Counted from the first letter of the stretch, positions 47,827-56,747 are shown. The stretch: 64,000 nucleotides of DNA from Winogradskyella arenosi (GCF_003337305.1 NZ_QPJO01000001.1:705104-769103), one strand, 5' to 3'. Made by a program: numbers and translations. The notes: generated from the sequence alone by a model not told the origin.

Positions 47827-48402
47827 ATGACTAAAAACAGATGCGGTTGGTGTGTTGGCGATCCTTTATACGAGGCTTATCACGATGAAGAATGGGGTGT
47901 ACCCGTTTATGATGATGCGACCTTATTTGAATTTCTAATTTTAGAAACGTTTCAGGCGGGTTTAAGTTGGATAACCATTTTAAGAAAGCGAGAAAACTTT
48001 AGGGAAGCTTTAGATCAGTTTGATTATAAAAAAATTGCGACTTATCAAGAAGAGAAAATCAATGCGCTGCTTGAAAATGCAGGTATAATTAGGAATAAAT
48101 TAAAAATTAAAGCAACAGTAACTAATGCCCAGGCCTTTCTAAAAATCCAAGAAGAGTTCGGTTCGTTTTCCAACTATATTTGGGGCTTTGTAAATGGGAC
48201 GCCAATACAAAATGCCATAGGGCATTATAAAGACACGCCCAACAATACCGCTTTGAGTGATGGTATTAGTAAAGATTTAAAAAAGCGGGGTTTTAAATTT
48301 GTAGGTTCTACCGTGGTTTATGCTCATATGCAGGCGACAGGTATGGTTAATGACCACGAAGTGTCTTGCTTTAGATATCTTGAGGTTCGAGATAAGTCAT
48401 AA
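47827..48402 (+). CDS. tag: DNA-3-methyladenine glycosylase I
   Basis: Excises 3-methyladenine. The 191-residue protein has RCGWCVGDPLYEAYHDEEWGVP, FEFLILETFQAGLSWITILRKRENF, and C-terminal HEVSCFRY with a zinc-ligand Cys. Its 3' end overlaps the convergent aat gene by 32 nt. Confidence 0.94.
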   Translation: MTKNRCGWCVGDPLYEAYHDEEWGVPVYDDATLFEFLILETFQAGLSWITILRKRENFREALDQFDYKKIATYQEEKINALLENAGIIRNKLKIKATVTNAQAFLKIQEEFGSFSNYIWGFVNGTPIQNAIGHYKDTPNNTALSDGISKDLKKRGFKFVGSTVVYAHMQATGMVNDHEVSCFRYLEVRDKS

Positions 48403-49009
48403 ATGTAGCTCTTGAAATGTCTTTTGCGCCTAGGCTTTCAAGGTGATTGGTATAGATTTGGCAGTCAATAAGCTTGTAATTAGAGTTTTTTACAAAAGTG
48501 ATAAAGCCCACTTTACTGGCGTTACTTACGGTAGTAAACATGCTTTCTCCACAAAACACAGTGTCGTTTATGGCAATACCATAGAGGCCTGCAACTAAGA
48601 TGTCATCTTGCCAAACTTCAACCGATTTTGCGTAACCTAGGTGATGGAGTTTCACATAAGCTTTAATCATATCATTGGTAATCCAAGTGCCTTCTTGTCC
48701 GGTGCGTTTTGTCGCTGCACAATGTTCTAACACCTCTCTAAAAGCTTTGTTTTCGGTAACCGTAAACGTATTTTTTTTAAGAATTTGCTTCATGCTTTTA
48801 GAGATCTTTAAATCCTCTGGAAATAATACAAAACGCGGATCTGGTGACCACCATAAAATGGGCTCTTCGTCTTGGTACCATGGAAAAATACCTTTTGAGT
48901 AGGCATGTAACAAACGCTCAGTAGATAAATCCCCACCAACAGCAAGAAGTCCATCTTCAGAAGCTTTAGTGACGTCAGGAAATTTAATGTTTTGTGTTAA
49001 AAAGTGCAT
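48371..49009 (-). CDS. aat: Leucyl/phenylalanyl-tRNA-protein transferase
   Basis: Adds Leu or Phe to N-terminal Arg/Lys of proteins for the N-degron pathway. The 212-residue protein has FPDVTKASEDGLLAVGGDLS, GIFPWYQDEEPILWWSPDPR and CGESMFTTVSNASKVGF. Convergent and overlapping with tag. Confidence 0.94.
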   Translation of the reverse strand: MHFLTQNIKFPDVTKASEDGLLAVGGDLSTERLLHAYSKGIFPWYQDEEPILWWSPDPRFVLFPEDLKISKSMKQILKKNTFTVTENKAFREVLEHCAATKRTGQEGTWITNDMIKAYVKLHHLGYAKSVEVWQDDILVAGLYGIAINDTVFCGESMFTTVSNASKVGFITFVKNSNYKLIDCQIYTNHLESLGAKDISRATFMTYLEPQDI

Positions 49010-49086
49010 AAAAAGTCGCTAAGTTGAGTTTTTGCGTATTTAAAATTAAGCCTTTAGTTTTGATGTTAAAAGATTTTTTTTGATAT

Positions 49087-49117
49087 TTGAGAGACCTTTT
49101 GTTATAAATTTATTTTG
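49087..49117 (+). promoter_or_regulatory. Promoter-like element before a possible small RNA
   Basis: TTG at 49087-49089, a 20-nt spacer, and TTATTTTG at 49110-49117 (7 of 8 to TAnnTTTG). Confidence 0.4.
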
Positions 49118-49121
49118 TTCA

Positions 49122-49192
49122 TCATTGCATTTATGTAAAGGTCAAACCTAAAACCAAATTACGAAGTCCTAACTAACCATTAGGACTTTTTT
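49122..49192 (+). ncRNA. Candidate small RNA, about 70 nt
   Basis: A promoter-like element upstream and a good terminator at the end (AAGTCCTAA 49164-49172 with TTAGGACTT 49180-49188, then T's) point to a short plus-strand transcript. Both flanking genes are on the minus strand, so this terminator has no gene to serve. No ORF inside. Confidence 0.4.
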
Positions 49193-49212
49193 ATACCCTA
49201 TTAAGACCTAAA

Positions 49213-49243
49213 AAAAGACCTGCTTTTAAAAAGCAGGTCTTTT
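49213..49243 (-). terminator. Terminator of the DUF3127 gene
   Basis: A 13-bp perfect stem AAAAGACCTGCTT / AAGCAGGTCTTTT with a short AT-rich loop, 24 nt downstream of the stop codon; A- and T-runs on both sides. Confidence 0.8.
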
Positions 49244-49266
49244 TATATAAGTCTAAATTGTGTTAT

Positions 49267-49644
49267 TTAGAATGGTAAATCGTCATTATCACCTTCATCT
49301 AAATCTTTAACAGGCTCAAAAGCTTCTGTTGGTGGTACAGGAGGCATATTTCCACCTGAAGCATCACCTTGTACAGCTTCGATTCTCCAACCTTGAATAG
49401 AGTTAAAATATTTAGTTTCACCTTGTGGATTAACCCACTCACGGCCTCTTAAGTTAATACTAATCTTAACTTGCTGACCCACTTTATAACTGTTTAATAA
49501 ATCAGTTTTATCTTGAACAAATTCTACCATAATATGTTGTGGATATTGTTCTTCTGTAGTGACTACAATTTCTCTTTTTCTAAATCCGTTGCTTCCAAAG
49601 GATTGTGTCTCACCTACCATCTTAATTCGTCCTTGTACTTCCAT
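49267..49644 (-). CDS. DUF3127 protein with SSB-like C-terminal tip
   Basis: A 125-residue protein: beta-rich OB-like domain (MEVQGRIKMVGETQSFG...FRKREIVVTTEEQYPQHIMVEF), then a Pro-rich linker and the acidic tip GDNDDLPF. The last six residues, NDDLPF, are the same as in the SSB protein of this window. It is therefore likely a single-stranded DNA or RNA binding relative of SSB. The exact role is unknown. Confidence 0.85.
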   Translation of the reverse strand: MEVQGRIKMVGETQSFGSNGFRKREIVVTTEEQYPQHIMVEFVQDKTDLLNSYKVGQQVKISINLRGREWVNPQGETKYFNSIQGWRIEAVQGDASGGNMPPVPPTEAFEPVKDLDEGDNDDLPF

Positions 49645-49689
49645 TTTTTCTTAATCTATAATTTATTATAATGCTTAAATATTTTGCGG

Positions 49690-50559
49690 CTACGAAAGTA
49701 ATAACTTCCAAGCACTTTCTACGTCTCCATAGCTCAAATAATTTTGGGCTAATTTATGTTTTTCTCTATGCGATGCCGTTTTAATATCCGGATAGCGCTC
49801 ACTAAGGTCGTTAATAAAACTTTCAACATCTGTGTCGCTAGGCAGAGCTTGTATATTACCCAACATTCCTAAATTATTTCCGGTAAGAATCATGCTATTT
49901 TTAACATGATCAGGGAGTTGGTCCACACCAATTCCTAGGGTGCTTAATGGTTTTGGGATTTCAAAAAAACCATTTTTGGCTCTACTGTAGTAACTCCCAC
50001 CGGCGCGGGCCACCAAATCTAATGCTTCTTGGTTTATGGATTGATCCGCATTTAAAACCTCTTCTGAGATGTGTAATTTTACCACTTCACAAATCACTAA
50101 ATTCCCAGCGCCACCTTCGGTTCCTAAGGAAATAATATCGTTCACCTTGCACTCAAACTGTACGGGCGATTCGGCAACACGCATAGGTTTTACACGTTCT
50201 GAAGGATCCATGGTTAAACCAGCTTTTTCAAATTCATTAACGCCTTCAGGGTATTCTGTACTACTCAATGACATTTGCTGCACAATATCATAATTTACCA
50301 CATTAATAACCACTTCTTTGGTTTTCTCTATGTTTTCTAAAGTATGTTTAGTGGTATTGTTTCTTACGCGTCGCGCGGGTGAAAAAATTAATATCGGCGG
50401 ATTGGCACTAAAAACATTAAAAAAACTAAACGGAGATAAATTGGGTTTCCCTTCGGCGTCTAGTGTACTCGCAAATGCAATAGGTCTTGGTGCCACAGCA
50501 CTTAATAAATAGCTGTGTAAATTGCTGGTAGTAAGATCTTCGGGATTAAATGAGGTCAT
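49690..50559 (-). CDS. Flavin reductase family protein
   Basis: A 289-residue FMN-binding split-barrel protein. The core (about 10-200) has SAVAPRPIAFASTLDAEG and LSPFSFFNVFSANPPIL, followed by a C-terminal helical extension. Such proteins act as flavin reductases or flavoprotein oxidoreductases; the substrate cannot be told. Confidence 0.85.
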   Translation of the reverse strand: MTSFNPEDLTTSNLHSYLLSAVAPRPIAFASTLDAEGKPNLSPFSFFNVFSANPPILIFSPARRVRNNTTKHTLENIEKTKEVVINVVNYDIVQQMSLSSTEYPEGVNEFEKAGLTMDPSERVKPMRVAESPVQFECKVNDIISLGTEGGAGNLVICEVVKLHISEEVLNADQSINQEALDLVARAGGSYYSRAKNGFFEIPKPLSTLGIGVDQLPDHVKNSMILTGNNLGMLGNIQALPSDTDVESFINDLSERYPDIKTASHREKHKLAQNYLSYGDVESAWKLLLS

Positions 50560-50839
50560 GTATTTTGCTGATTTTCAACAAATATAAAAATTATAGATGG
50601 GGAATAAAACTATTTTCAGTTTGTATTTACACAATAATTTCAACATTTTTTCATTGTATAGCAAAGCGCATAAACGAGGTAAATAGACTTCTGTTTTTTA
50701 CGATTAGAGGACGTTTGTTTTTATAAAACAAGAAGCTATAACCTTGGGGAGGCCGCTTTAAAGAAACCGGAATACCAAGGTTTAAAACCCTACAAACTGA
50801 TTCCTTTTAGTATATTTAGAACTGAAATTAAACACAACA

Positions 50840-51994
50840 ATGAACTTTAGCTTTGACCGCAATGTTATCCGATGGATTATAATTATCTCATCATTTTTTA
50901 TCATCTCTCTTATTTTATTAAATACTTATACCTTTTTTCAAAATTTTAAAGTTGAAGAACGTTCCAAGATGAATACATGGTCGGTGGCTATTAAAGATAT
51001 AGGAACCCCAAAGCTAAACGATGAGGTCAATATTGTTACCGATCACGTTATTACCGAAACCATTATTAATACCCCTGTTTTGGTAATGAGTGAAGATGGG
51101 GAGCTCAGTACGTCTCGTAATATCGATGAAGATCTTCTTAAGGATCCGCGTTATGTACAAGAATTGGTAGAACAATTTAAAAGTGAAAATACGCCTATTG
51201 AGGTGAGTATGGATTCGGACTCTAAGCAGCTCATTTACTATGGGAATTCGCCTTTATTAAATAAATTGAAATACTATCCCTTAGCCTTACTTCTTATCAT
51301 TTTACTTTTTGCAGCAGTGGTCTATTTCTTTTATCGCAGTAGTAAAATAGCAGAGCAGAATAAGTTATGGACCGGTATGGCTAAGGAAACTGCGCACCAA
51401 ATTGGGACGCCTTTATCTTCTCTTGTGGGTTGGGCGGAAATTTTAAAGTCTGAAAATGTAAACCCTGAATACATTACTGAAATAGAAAAGGATATAGACC
51501 GACTGAAAACGATTACCGAACGTTTTAGTAAAATAGGCTCTGTACCGATACTTAAAACTGTGAATATTGTTGAAGTTACAAACTCGTCTTTTGAATATTT
51601 AAAATCGAGATCTTCCAAATTAATCAATTTTGAAATTGTAATTCCAGATCGCAAAATTGATGTTAAACTCAATGAGCAGTTGTTCAGTTGGACCATAGAA
51701 AATCTAGTGAAGAATGCCATTGATGCCATGAAGGGCAAGGGCGATTTAAAATTAGAATTAAAGCAATTAGAAAATCAGGTTTTTATTACGGTTTCAGATA
51801 CCGGAAAAGGAATTCCTAAACTGTCTTTCAACAAAATATTTGAACCTGGTTATACCACCAAAAAAAGAGGTTGGGGCTTAGGGTTATCGCTTTCAAAACG
51901 CATTATTGAAGATTATCATAATGGTAAAATAAAGGTTTTAAATTCTGAAATAGGAAAAGGAACGACCTTACAAATTATGCTAAAACAAGATTGA
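50840..51994 (+). CDS. Sensor histidine kinase (orphan)
   Basis: A 384-residue membrane kinase. One helix at about 11-33, an extracytoplasmic domain of about 100 residues and a second helix (about 145-166). The phosphoacceptor motif is KETAHQIGTPLS (H186). The ATPase domain has NLVKNAIDAM (N-box), SDTGKGI (G1) and TTKKRGWGLGLSLSKRI (G2). No response regulator gene is adjacent. The 280 bp upstream hold no recognised gene. Confidence 0.9.
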   Translation: MNFSFDRNVIRWIIIISSFFIISLILLNTYTFFQNFKVEERSKMNTWSVAIKDIGTPKLNDEVNIVTDHVITETIINTPVLVMSEDGELSTSRNIDEDLLKDPRYVQELVEQFKSENTPIEVSMDSDSKQLIYYGNSPLLNKLKYYPLALLLIILLFAAVVYFFYRSSKIAEQNKLWTGMAKETAHQIGTPLSSLVGWAEILKSENVNPEYITEIEKDIDRLKTITERFSKIGSVPILKTVNIVEVTNSSFEYLKSRSSKLINFEIVIPDRKIDVKLNEQLFSWTIENLVKNAIDAMKGKGDLKLELKQLENQVFITVSDTGKGIPKLSFNKIFEPGYTTKKRGWGLGLSLSKRIIEDYHNGKIKVLNSEIGKGTTLQIMLKQD

Positions 51995-52206
51995 ATTTTT
52001 GGCTTGTAAGTTGTAGTGGTTTACATGAATGAATTAGGGATTTAAAATTTCTGTAATACAGCGTTCTTGTTGGGTTAAGTGCTTGTTTTATAGCTTGTTG
52101 TTTTTCTGTGGTTTTAAGTTGAAGTCTTATGCTAATGCGGTGGGATTTTGCCTCTTACTGAAAAAAAAAGAAAAGGATTTCTTGAAAATTTAGCGTAAAT
52201 TTGGCC

Positions 52207-52569
52207 ATGAATTCGTCTAAATTTTTCACATTAAAAGAAGCCCGTATTGGCAATAACTGTCCGGAATGTTATTCTAACGATAGTTTAGAGCTTACCCTAA
52301 AACAAAAGTTAATTGAGACTAAGTTCTATAAAGCCATTACAGAAGAAACGGCAAGTGAATTACTCTGCCATAATTGTGAAATGCAAATTTTTCCGGTACG
52401 CTGGACGGATGATATAGAGCGTGTGGTAGATTACCATTTAAGAGGTCTTAATATAAAGACGAAATCTACGAAACTTAAACCTATCGCTTGGGCATTAATT
52501 ACCTTAGGAATTTTGCTGTTGGTTATGGTATCTTTATGGGCCATAGGAGGGATTTCAGTAGCTTTATAA
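52207..52569 (+). CDS. Zinc-ribbon membrane protein
   Basis: A 120-residue protein with two cysteine pairs, CPEC and CHNC, that can bind zinc, and one C-terminal helix (IAWALITLGILLLVMVSLWAI) as a tail anchor. Start chosen at ATG 52207. Overlaps the end of the HIT gene by 6 nt. Function unknown. Confidence 0.75.
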   Translation: MNSSKFFTLKEARIGNNCPECYSNDSLELTLKQKLIETKFYKAITEETASELLCHNCEMQIFPVRWTDDIERVVDYHLRGLNIKTKSTKLKPIAWALITLGILLLVMVSLWAIGGISVAL

Positions 52570-52953
52570 GAAAGAGGCTATCTTCTTTGCAATTGCTTCA
52601 AACTCTTCTGGTTCTAATTTTTGCTTGGTTGAAAAACGAGCATCTTCCATAGAATGTAAAGGAATTAGGTGTACATGAACATGAGGAACCTCAAGACCAA
52701 TTACCGTCATCCCTATACGTTTACAAGGTACAGCTTTTTCTAAAGCCAAACCAACACGTCTAGAAAATTGCATTAATCCAATATAAGTAGATTCATCTAA
52801 GTCTAAAAGTTGATCCACTTCCTTTTTAGGAATACATAATGTATGTCCTTTAGAATTTGGGTTGATGTCTAAAAAGGCATAAAAGTCTTCGGTCTCTGCA
52901 ACTTTATAAGAAGGGATTTCTCCAGAAATTATTTTGGTAAAAATAGTGGCCAT
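52564..52953 (-). CDS. HIT family nucleotide hydrolase
   Basis: A 129-residue protein with the histidine triad HVHVHLIP and the N-terminal TIFTKIISGEIPSYKV of the bacterial HinT/HIT type; hydrolyses nucleotide phosphoramidates or adenylates. Lies downstream of greA and its terminator. Confidence 0.93.
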   Translation of the reverse strand: MATIFTKIISGEIPSYKVAETEDFYAFLDINPNSKGHTLCIPKKEVDQLLDLDESTYIGLMQFSRRVGLALEKAVPCKRIGMTVIGLEVPHVHVHLIPLHSMEDARFSTKQKLEPEEFEAIAKKIASFL

Positions 52954-52982
52954 AGGGTATGTAACTTAAGTCTTATAAATAT

Positions 52983-53012
52983 AAAAAGATTCCTCTAAAG
53001 AGAAATCTTTTT
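52983..53012 (-). terminator. Terminator of greA
   Basis: On the minus strand a 14-bp stem (one G-U pair) with AAAAAGATT / AATCTTTTT ends; a U-rich tract follows. It lies 28 nt past the greA stop. Confidence 0.75.
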
Positions 53013-53039
53013 AATATAACTTTATTAGAAAGTGGATAA

Positions 53040-53513
53040 TTACCTTGAGATTTCTAAAATGTCAAATTTCATAATTCCACTAGGAACTTGAATTTCGGCA
53101 ACATCACCAACAGATTTTCCTAATAACCCTTTTCCTATAGGTGAGTTAATAGAAATTTTTCCAGAGGCTAAATCAGCTTCACTTTCAGCAACTAAAGTAT
53201 AGGTCATTTCCATACCGTTAGTTTGGTTTTTTATTTTTACAATTGAAAGCGCTAAAACTTTAGAAGTGTCTAATTGCGACTCATCTATAACTCTAGCACC
53301 AGCAAGGGTTTCTTCTAGTTTTGAAATTTTCATTTCTAACATGCCTTGAGCTTCTTTTGCAGCATCGTATTCTGCATTTTCACTTAAATCACCTTTGTCT
53401 CTTGCGTCTGCAATTGCTTGCGATGCCTTAGGACGTTCCACATCTTTAAGTTGGTTTAACTCTTCTCTTAATTTTTTTAAACCTTCAGCTGTGTAATAAG
53501 ATACTTTACTCAT
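53040..53513 (-). CDS. greA: Transcription elongation factor GreA
   Basis: Rescues backtracked RNA polymerase. The 157-residue protein has the N-terminal coiled coil (YYTAEGLKKLREELNQLKDVERP, DLSENAEYDAAKEAQG with the acidic tip) and a C-terminal FKBP-like domain (SPIGKGLLGKSVGDVAEIQVPSG). Its leader of about 170 nt holds two strong hairpins, see separate entries. Confidence 0.96.
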   Translation of the reverse strand: MSKVSYYTAEGLKKLREELNQLKDVERPKASQAIADARDKGDLSENAEYDAAKEAQGMLEMKISKLEETLAGARVIDESQLDTSKVLALSIVKIKNQTNGMEMTYTLVAESEADLASGKISINSPIGKGLLGKSVGDVAEIQVPSGIMKFDILEISR

Positions 53514-53564
53514 AATTTCATCGTTTTAAATATAACGCACTCTCAAAAGATTTGTTCTTTGTTA

Positions 53565-53600
53565 TTTTTGAGCCTGTCTGAAAACAGACAGGCTCAAAAA
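53565..53600 (-). other. Perfect 16-bp hairpin in the greA leader
   Basis: TTTTTGAGCCTGTCTG (53565-53580) pairs perfectly with 53585-53600 across an AAAA loop. It ends 51 nt before the greA start and, read on the minus strand, is GC-rich with flanking A/U runs like an intrinsic terminator. Confidence 0.8.
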
Positions 53601-53660
53601 TAAAAGGAGAAGCATAAAACTTCTTAGAGGTTGGTTATATTATAATTATATGTTAGCATA

Positions 53661-53685
53661 AAAAAAATCTCGCGCTGACGAGATT
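53661..53685 (-). terminator. Hairpin with U8 at the start of the greA transcript
   Basis: AATCTCG / CGAGATT (53666-53672 with 53679-53685), 6-nt loop, followed on the minus strand by eight U's. It begins just after the predicted greA start site, so it could act as an attenuator or 5' structure. Confidence 0.6.
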
Positions 53686-53691
53686 ATAATG

Positions 53692-53699
53692 CAAATATA
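53692..53699 (-). promoter_or_regulatory. -7 promoter element of greA
   Basis: TATATTTG on the minus strand is an exact consensus match; the -33 position reads TTC rather than TTG. Predicted start near 53685, leaving a leader of about 170 nt. Confidence 0.6.
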
Positions 53700-53873
53700 G
53701 GAAATATTTATAGTATTGTTGAATTAATAGTAAATTGCCCCACGGAAATTGATGTTAAAAAAGGGAGCCCATTAATTTAAAAACTTAAGACAACTAGGAT
53801 AAGGCGCATGAAGCCTTCGGTTTTTTAAGCGTTATTTTAAAGGCTTTAAAGTCAATTTTTTAATACCCTAAAA

Positions 53874-54314
53874 ATGAAAATTGTGAAGAAATTATTTTTT
53901 ATCTGTATTAGTGTAATACTGTTTGGATGTAGCGCTGATGACGCTCAATATAATTGCAACTACTTATTAGATGTTGGCGTCAATCTTAGTGTTAATCTTA
54001 ACCTACCGCAGTACAATCAGTTGTTGTTTCCTATCAATACGGTTAGGGTTTCTAACTACGGAAATGATGGTATTATTTTAGTAAGAGCCAACACCAATAC
54101 GCTATTGGCTTGGGATGGTGCCGATCCTAGCCATGGACTTACGGCTTGCTCTACTTTAGAAATAGATGGTATTAATGCGACGTGTAGTTGTGGTGATGGC
54201 AATTCTTATAACCTTATTACAGGAACTGCTGTTGGCGACAATGACTTACCCTGTACGTTAAAACCATACAGGGTAGAAGCCCTTGGGAATAATACGTATT
54301 TAATTAGTAATTAA
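53874..54314 (+). CDS. Rieske-like lipoprotein with incomplete cluster ligands
   Basis: A 146-residue lipoprotein (lipobox LFGC, C19). The C-terminal segment C92-STLEIDGINAT-C104-S-C106-GDG...LKPYRVE follows the layout of a Rieske [2Fe-2S] domain, but both His ligands appear missing from the expected places. A cluster is therefore doubtful; the fold may be kept for another use. It converges on the TPP-controlled TonB receptor gene, with no gap. Function unknown. Confidence 0.6.
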   Translation: MKIVKKLFFICISVILFGCSADDAQYNCNYLLDVGVNLSVNLNLPQYNQLLFPINTVRVSNYGNDGIILVRANTNTLLAWDGADPSHGLTACSTLEIDGINATCSCGDGNSYNLITGTAVGDNDLPCTLKPYRVEALGNNTYLISN

Positions 54315-56531
54315 TTAAAATTTTAAGGTTGCCCCCACTAAGAAGTTTCTTGTCGCTTGTGGGTAAAAACCAGCACCTTCTATGGTGGTTGTTACATTAG
54401 CCTCTGACCATGTGTCGTCATAGGTATAGTAATAGCCATTAGAGATATACTTTTCATTAAATACATTATTTACTAAACCAGAAAGTACAATTTCTTTAAA
54501 AATAGTATTGGTTTTAATGCTGTAGTTAAAGTTAAGGTCGTTAATAAAATAGCTGTCTAGCTTAGACGATCTCGCTTCGGTATTGCTCATATATTGTTCG
54601 CCAACAAACTTACTTAATACAGCAATTTGGAAGTTCTTTATAGGTTGAACAACAATAGCATTGGCGCCTACTATACTAGGTGAAAATGAAATATCTGTTT
54701 CTCCTAAGTTTTGCAATTCGCCATCAAACGGAATGATGGTTTCTTTATTTTTATTAGTACTTAAGGTAAGGTTAGGTTGTAAGGTTAATATTGGTATTAC
54801 AGGTATAATTGCTTCTAGCTCTAAACCTAAACGGTAACTTTTTCCACTATTGGTTCTAATAGGGTTCCCCACATCATCCAGTTGTCCAGATAACACCAAC
54901 TGCTCGTTATAAGCCATATAATAAACGTTAGCATTGAAGCTAAAGTTATTTTTTTTATGTCTCCAACCCAATTCGAAATCGTTTAATTGCTCGGCTTCGA
55001 TGTTTTCGTTGCTTTCAAAATCCGTACGGTTTGGTTCTCTATTCGCTCTAGCATAAGAGAAATACAGGTCGTTATCTTGGTTTAGCTCATAGGTGATTCC
55101 TGCTTTTGGGTTAAAGAAAGTAAAATCTTTATCGATTGCAAATTCTACCAAATCAGAAGTTGTTCCTGTGGTTTTGTAGGTGATGTTTCTTACCTGTAAA
55201 TCTCCGTAAAGGCTTATACTTTCGTTAAGCTTATAGTTGGCTTTGGTAAAAAGTGAAAGGTCATTCTTGAGACTGTTTCCGTCATAATAACGGTCTCTTA
55301 TTTCAGTTTGGCTAGCGTATTCTGCCCAGATGATTTCTCCGAAGTGGTCCCCATCGTAATGGCTAAAAGACCCTCCGAAAATAAAGTTGATGTCGTCGGT
55401 CTTGTAATTGGCATTGGCATTAATAACGTAGAAATCATTATCTAACCAACGTCTTCTAATAAGGTCAGTTTCATCTACAATTTCGCCATTAAAATCCAAG
55501 GGTTCTAAACCGTAATCGCTAAAATCTTCGTCTGCTTTGTACTGTTCAAAATAGCCACTTCCTTTGGTGTAGTTTAAACCAATGGTCGTTGACCATAGGT
55601 TGCTGTAGCGTTGATTCCAATGCAATTGGTAATGATCTTGACTGTAATTATCCACTTCATTGTCGTAAAACTGAATATCTCCATTGTTGTCCTCGTATTC
55701 TCCAGCGGTATTGTACGTTCGGTCGTTTCTTAGGGTATATAAATCTTCAAGTCCGTTCCATGCTTGGTAAGTTACCTCTTGTCCACCAAAAGCGATAGCT
55801 TTTATTAAGGTGTTGTCATCCACATAGGATCCTTGCAAGAAGTAGGATTTTAAATCTGAAGAAGCACGGTCTATATAACCATCCGAGACAATATTAGATA
55901 AACGCCCTGCAATTTCAATATGGTCGTTCATTAAGCCCGTACTAAATTTTACGGTATGTTTTCTGGTATTGTAACTTCCAAATGAATTTGAAATTTCTCC
56001 TGAAGACGTTTTAGAAATGGCATCGGTTAAGACGTTAATACTCGCCCCAAATGCCCCAGAACCATTAGTAGATGTTCCTACACCACGTTGCAATTGTAAA
56101 CTTTCTGTAGACGAAGCGATGTCGCCTAGATTTACCCAAAATGTGCCTAATGATTCGGCATCATTATACGGAATTCCGTTAATGGTTACGTTGGTGGATT
56201 GCGAACTGATTCCTCTAACTCTTATCCCCGTATAACCAACGCCAGCACCGGCATCTGTAGTAGTCACTACTGAAGGTAAAAAGTTTAGTAAAACCGGAAT
56301 ATCTTGTCCTAAATTACGTTTGGCCAAGTCTTCTTTACTAATGTTACTATGGGTTATTGGCGATTTAGCATCCACGCGTACAGCTTTTACTAAGACTTCA
56401 TCAAGCTTTTCTATTTTAGTTGAATCTTGTGTTTTTTCTTGTGCGTAAATCGAACCAAGGCCTAAAAAAGCCATTGAAAGTAGTAGACGCTGCCGATTTT
56501 TTTTAGCGTGTGTGTTGAATAAAATTTTCAT
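54315..56531 (-). CDS. TonB-dependent receptor under TPP riboswitch control (probable thiamine receptor)
   Basis: A 738-residue outer-membrane transporter. The start is set at MKILFNTHAKKNRQRLLLSM, with a signal peptide ending IYAQ. The plug has the segments GVGYTGIRVRGISSQSTNVTING and QRGVGTSTNGSGAFGASINV; the barrel ends FLVGATLKF. No carboxypeptidase-like domain. A TPP riboswitch lies about 220 nt upstream, so uptake of thiamine or a precursor is the likely job. This fits the known Bacteroidota 'omr1' type of thiamine-regulated receptor. Confidence 0.85.
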   Translation of the reverse strand: MKILFNTHAKKNRQRLLLSMAFLGLGSIYAQEKTQDSTKIEKLDEVLVKAVRVDAKSPITHSNISKEDLAKRNLGQDIPVLLNFLPSVVTTTDAGAGVGYTGIRVRGISSQSTNVTINGIPYNDAESLGTFWVNLGDIASSTESLQLQRGVGTSTNGSGAFGASINVLTDAISKTSSGEISNSFGSYNTRKHTVKFSTGLMNDHIEIAGRLSNIVSDGYIDRASSDLKSYFLQGSYVDDNTLIKAIAFGGQEVTYQAWNGLEDLYTLRNDRTYNTAGEYEDNNGDIQFYDNEVDNYSQDHYQLHWNQRYSNLWSTTIGLNYTKGSGYFEQYKADEDFSDYGLEPLDFNGEIVDETDLIRRRWLDNDFYVINANANYKTDDINFIFGGSFSHYDGDHFGEIIWAEYASQTEIRDRYYDGNSLKNDLSLFTKANYKLNESISLYGDLQVRNITYKTTGTTSDLVEFAIDKDFTFFNPKAGITYELNQDNDLYFSYARANREPNRTDFESNENIEAEQLNDFELGWRHKKNNFSFNANVYYMAYNEQLVLSGQLDDVGNPIRTNSGKSYRLGLELEAIIPVIPILTLQPNLTLSTNKNKETIIPFDGELQNLGETDISFSPSIVGANAIVVQPIKNFQIAVLSKFVGEQYMSNTEARSSKLDSYFINDLNFNYSIKTNTIFKEIVLSGLVNNVFNEKYISNGYYYTYDDTWSEANVTTTIEGAGFYPQATRNFLVGATLKF

Positions 56532-56717
56532 ACGATTAATCGATATAATCGAATAAAAAGAGGTCATTATTCTAGTTAATAATTGATTATTGAGAGCTTT
56601 TATTTTGGTGCGTTAAAGGTTCTTGTTATTTCTTATTTTGAATCTATATAGCATGAATTTGCTAACTAAAATTTCAGATCTAAAAAACAAACGTTGAAAG
56701 CCTTTTTCTGCACTTTT

Positions 56718-56740
56718 AAAATGTTCAAAAAGAACATTTT
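56718..56740 (-). other. Hairpin downstream of the TPP aptamer (expression platform candidate)
   Basis: AAAATGTTC / GAACATTTT, 9-bp stem with a 5-nt loop, just after the aptamer in the direction of transcription. Only four U's follow, so it is a weak terminator. About 190 nt of leader remain before the receptor start. Confidence 0.5.
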
Positions 56741-56747
56741 TTAGAGC

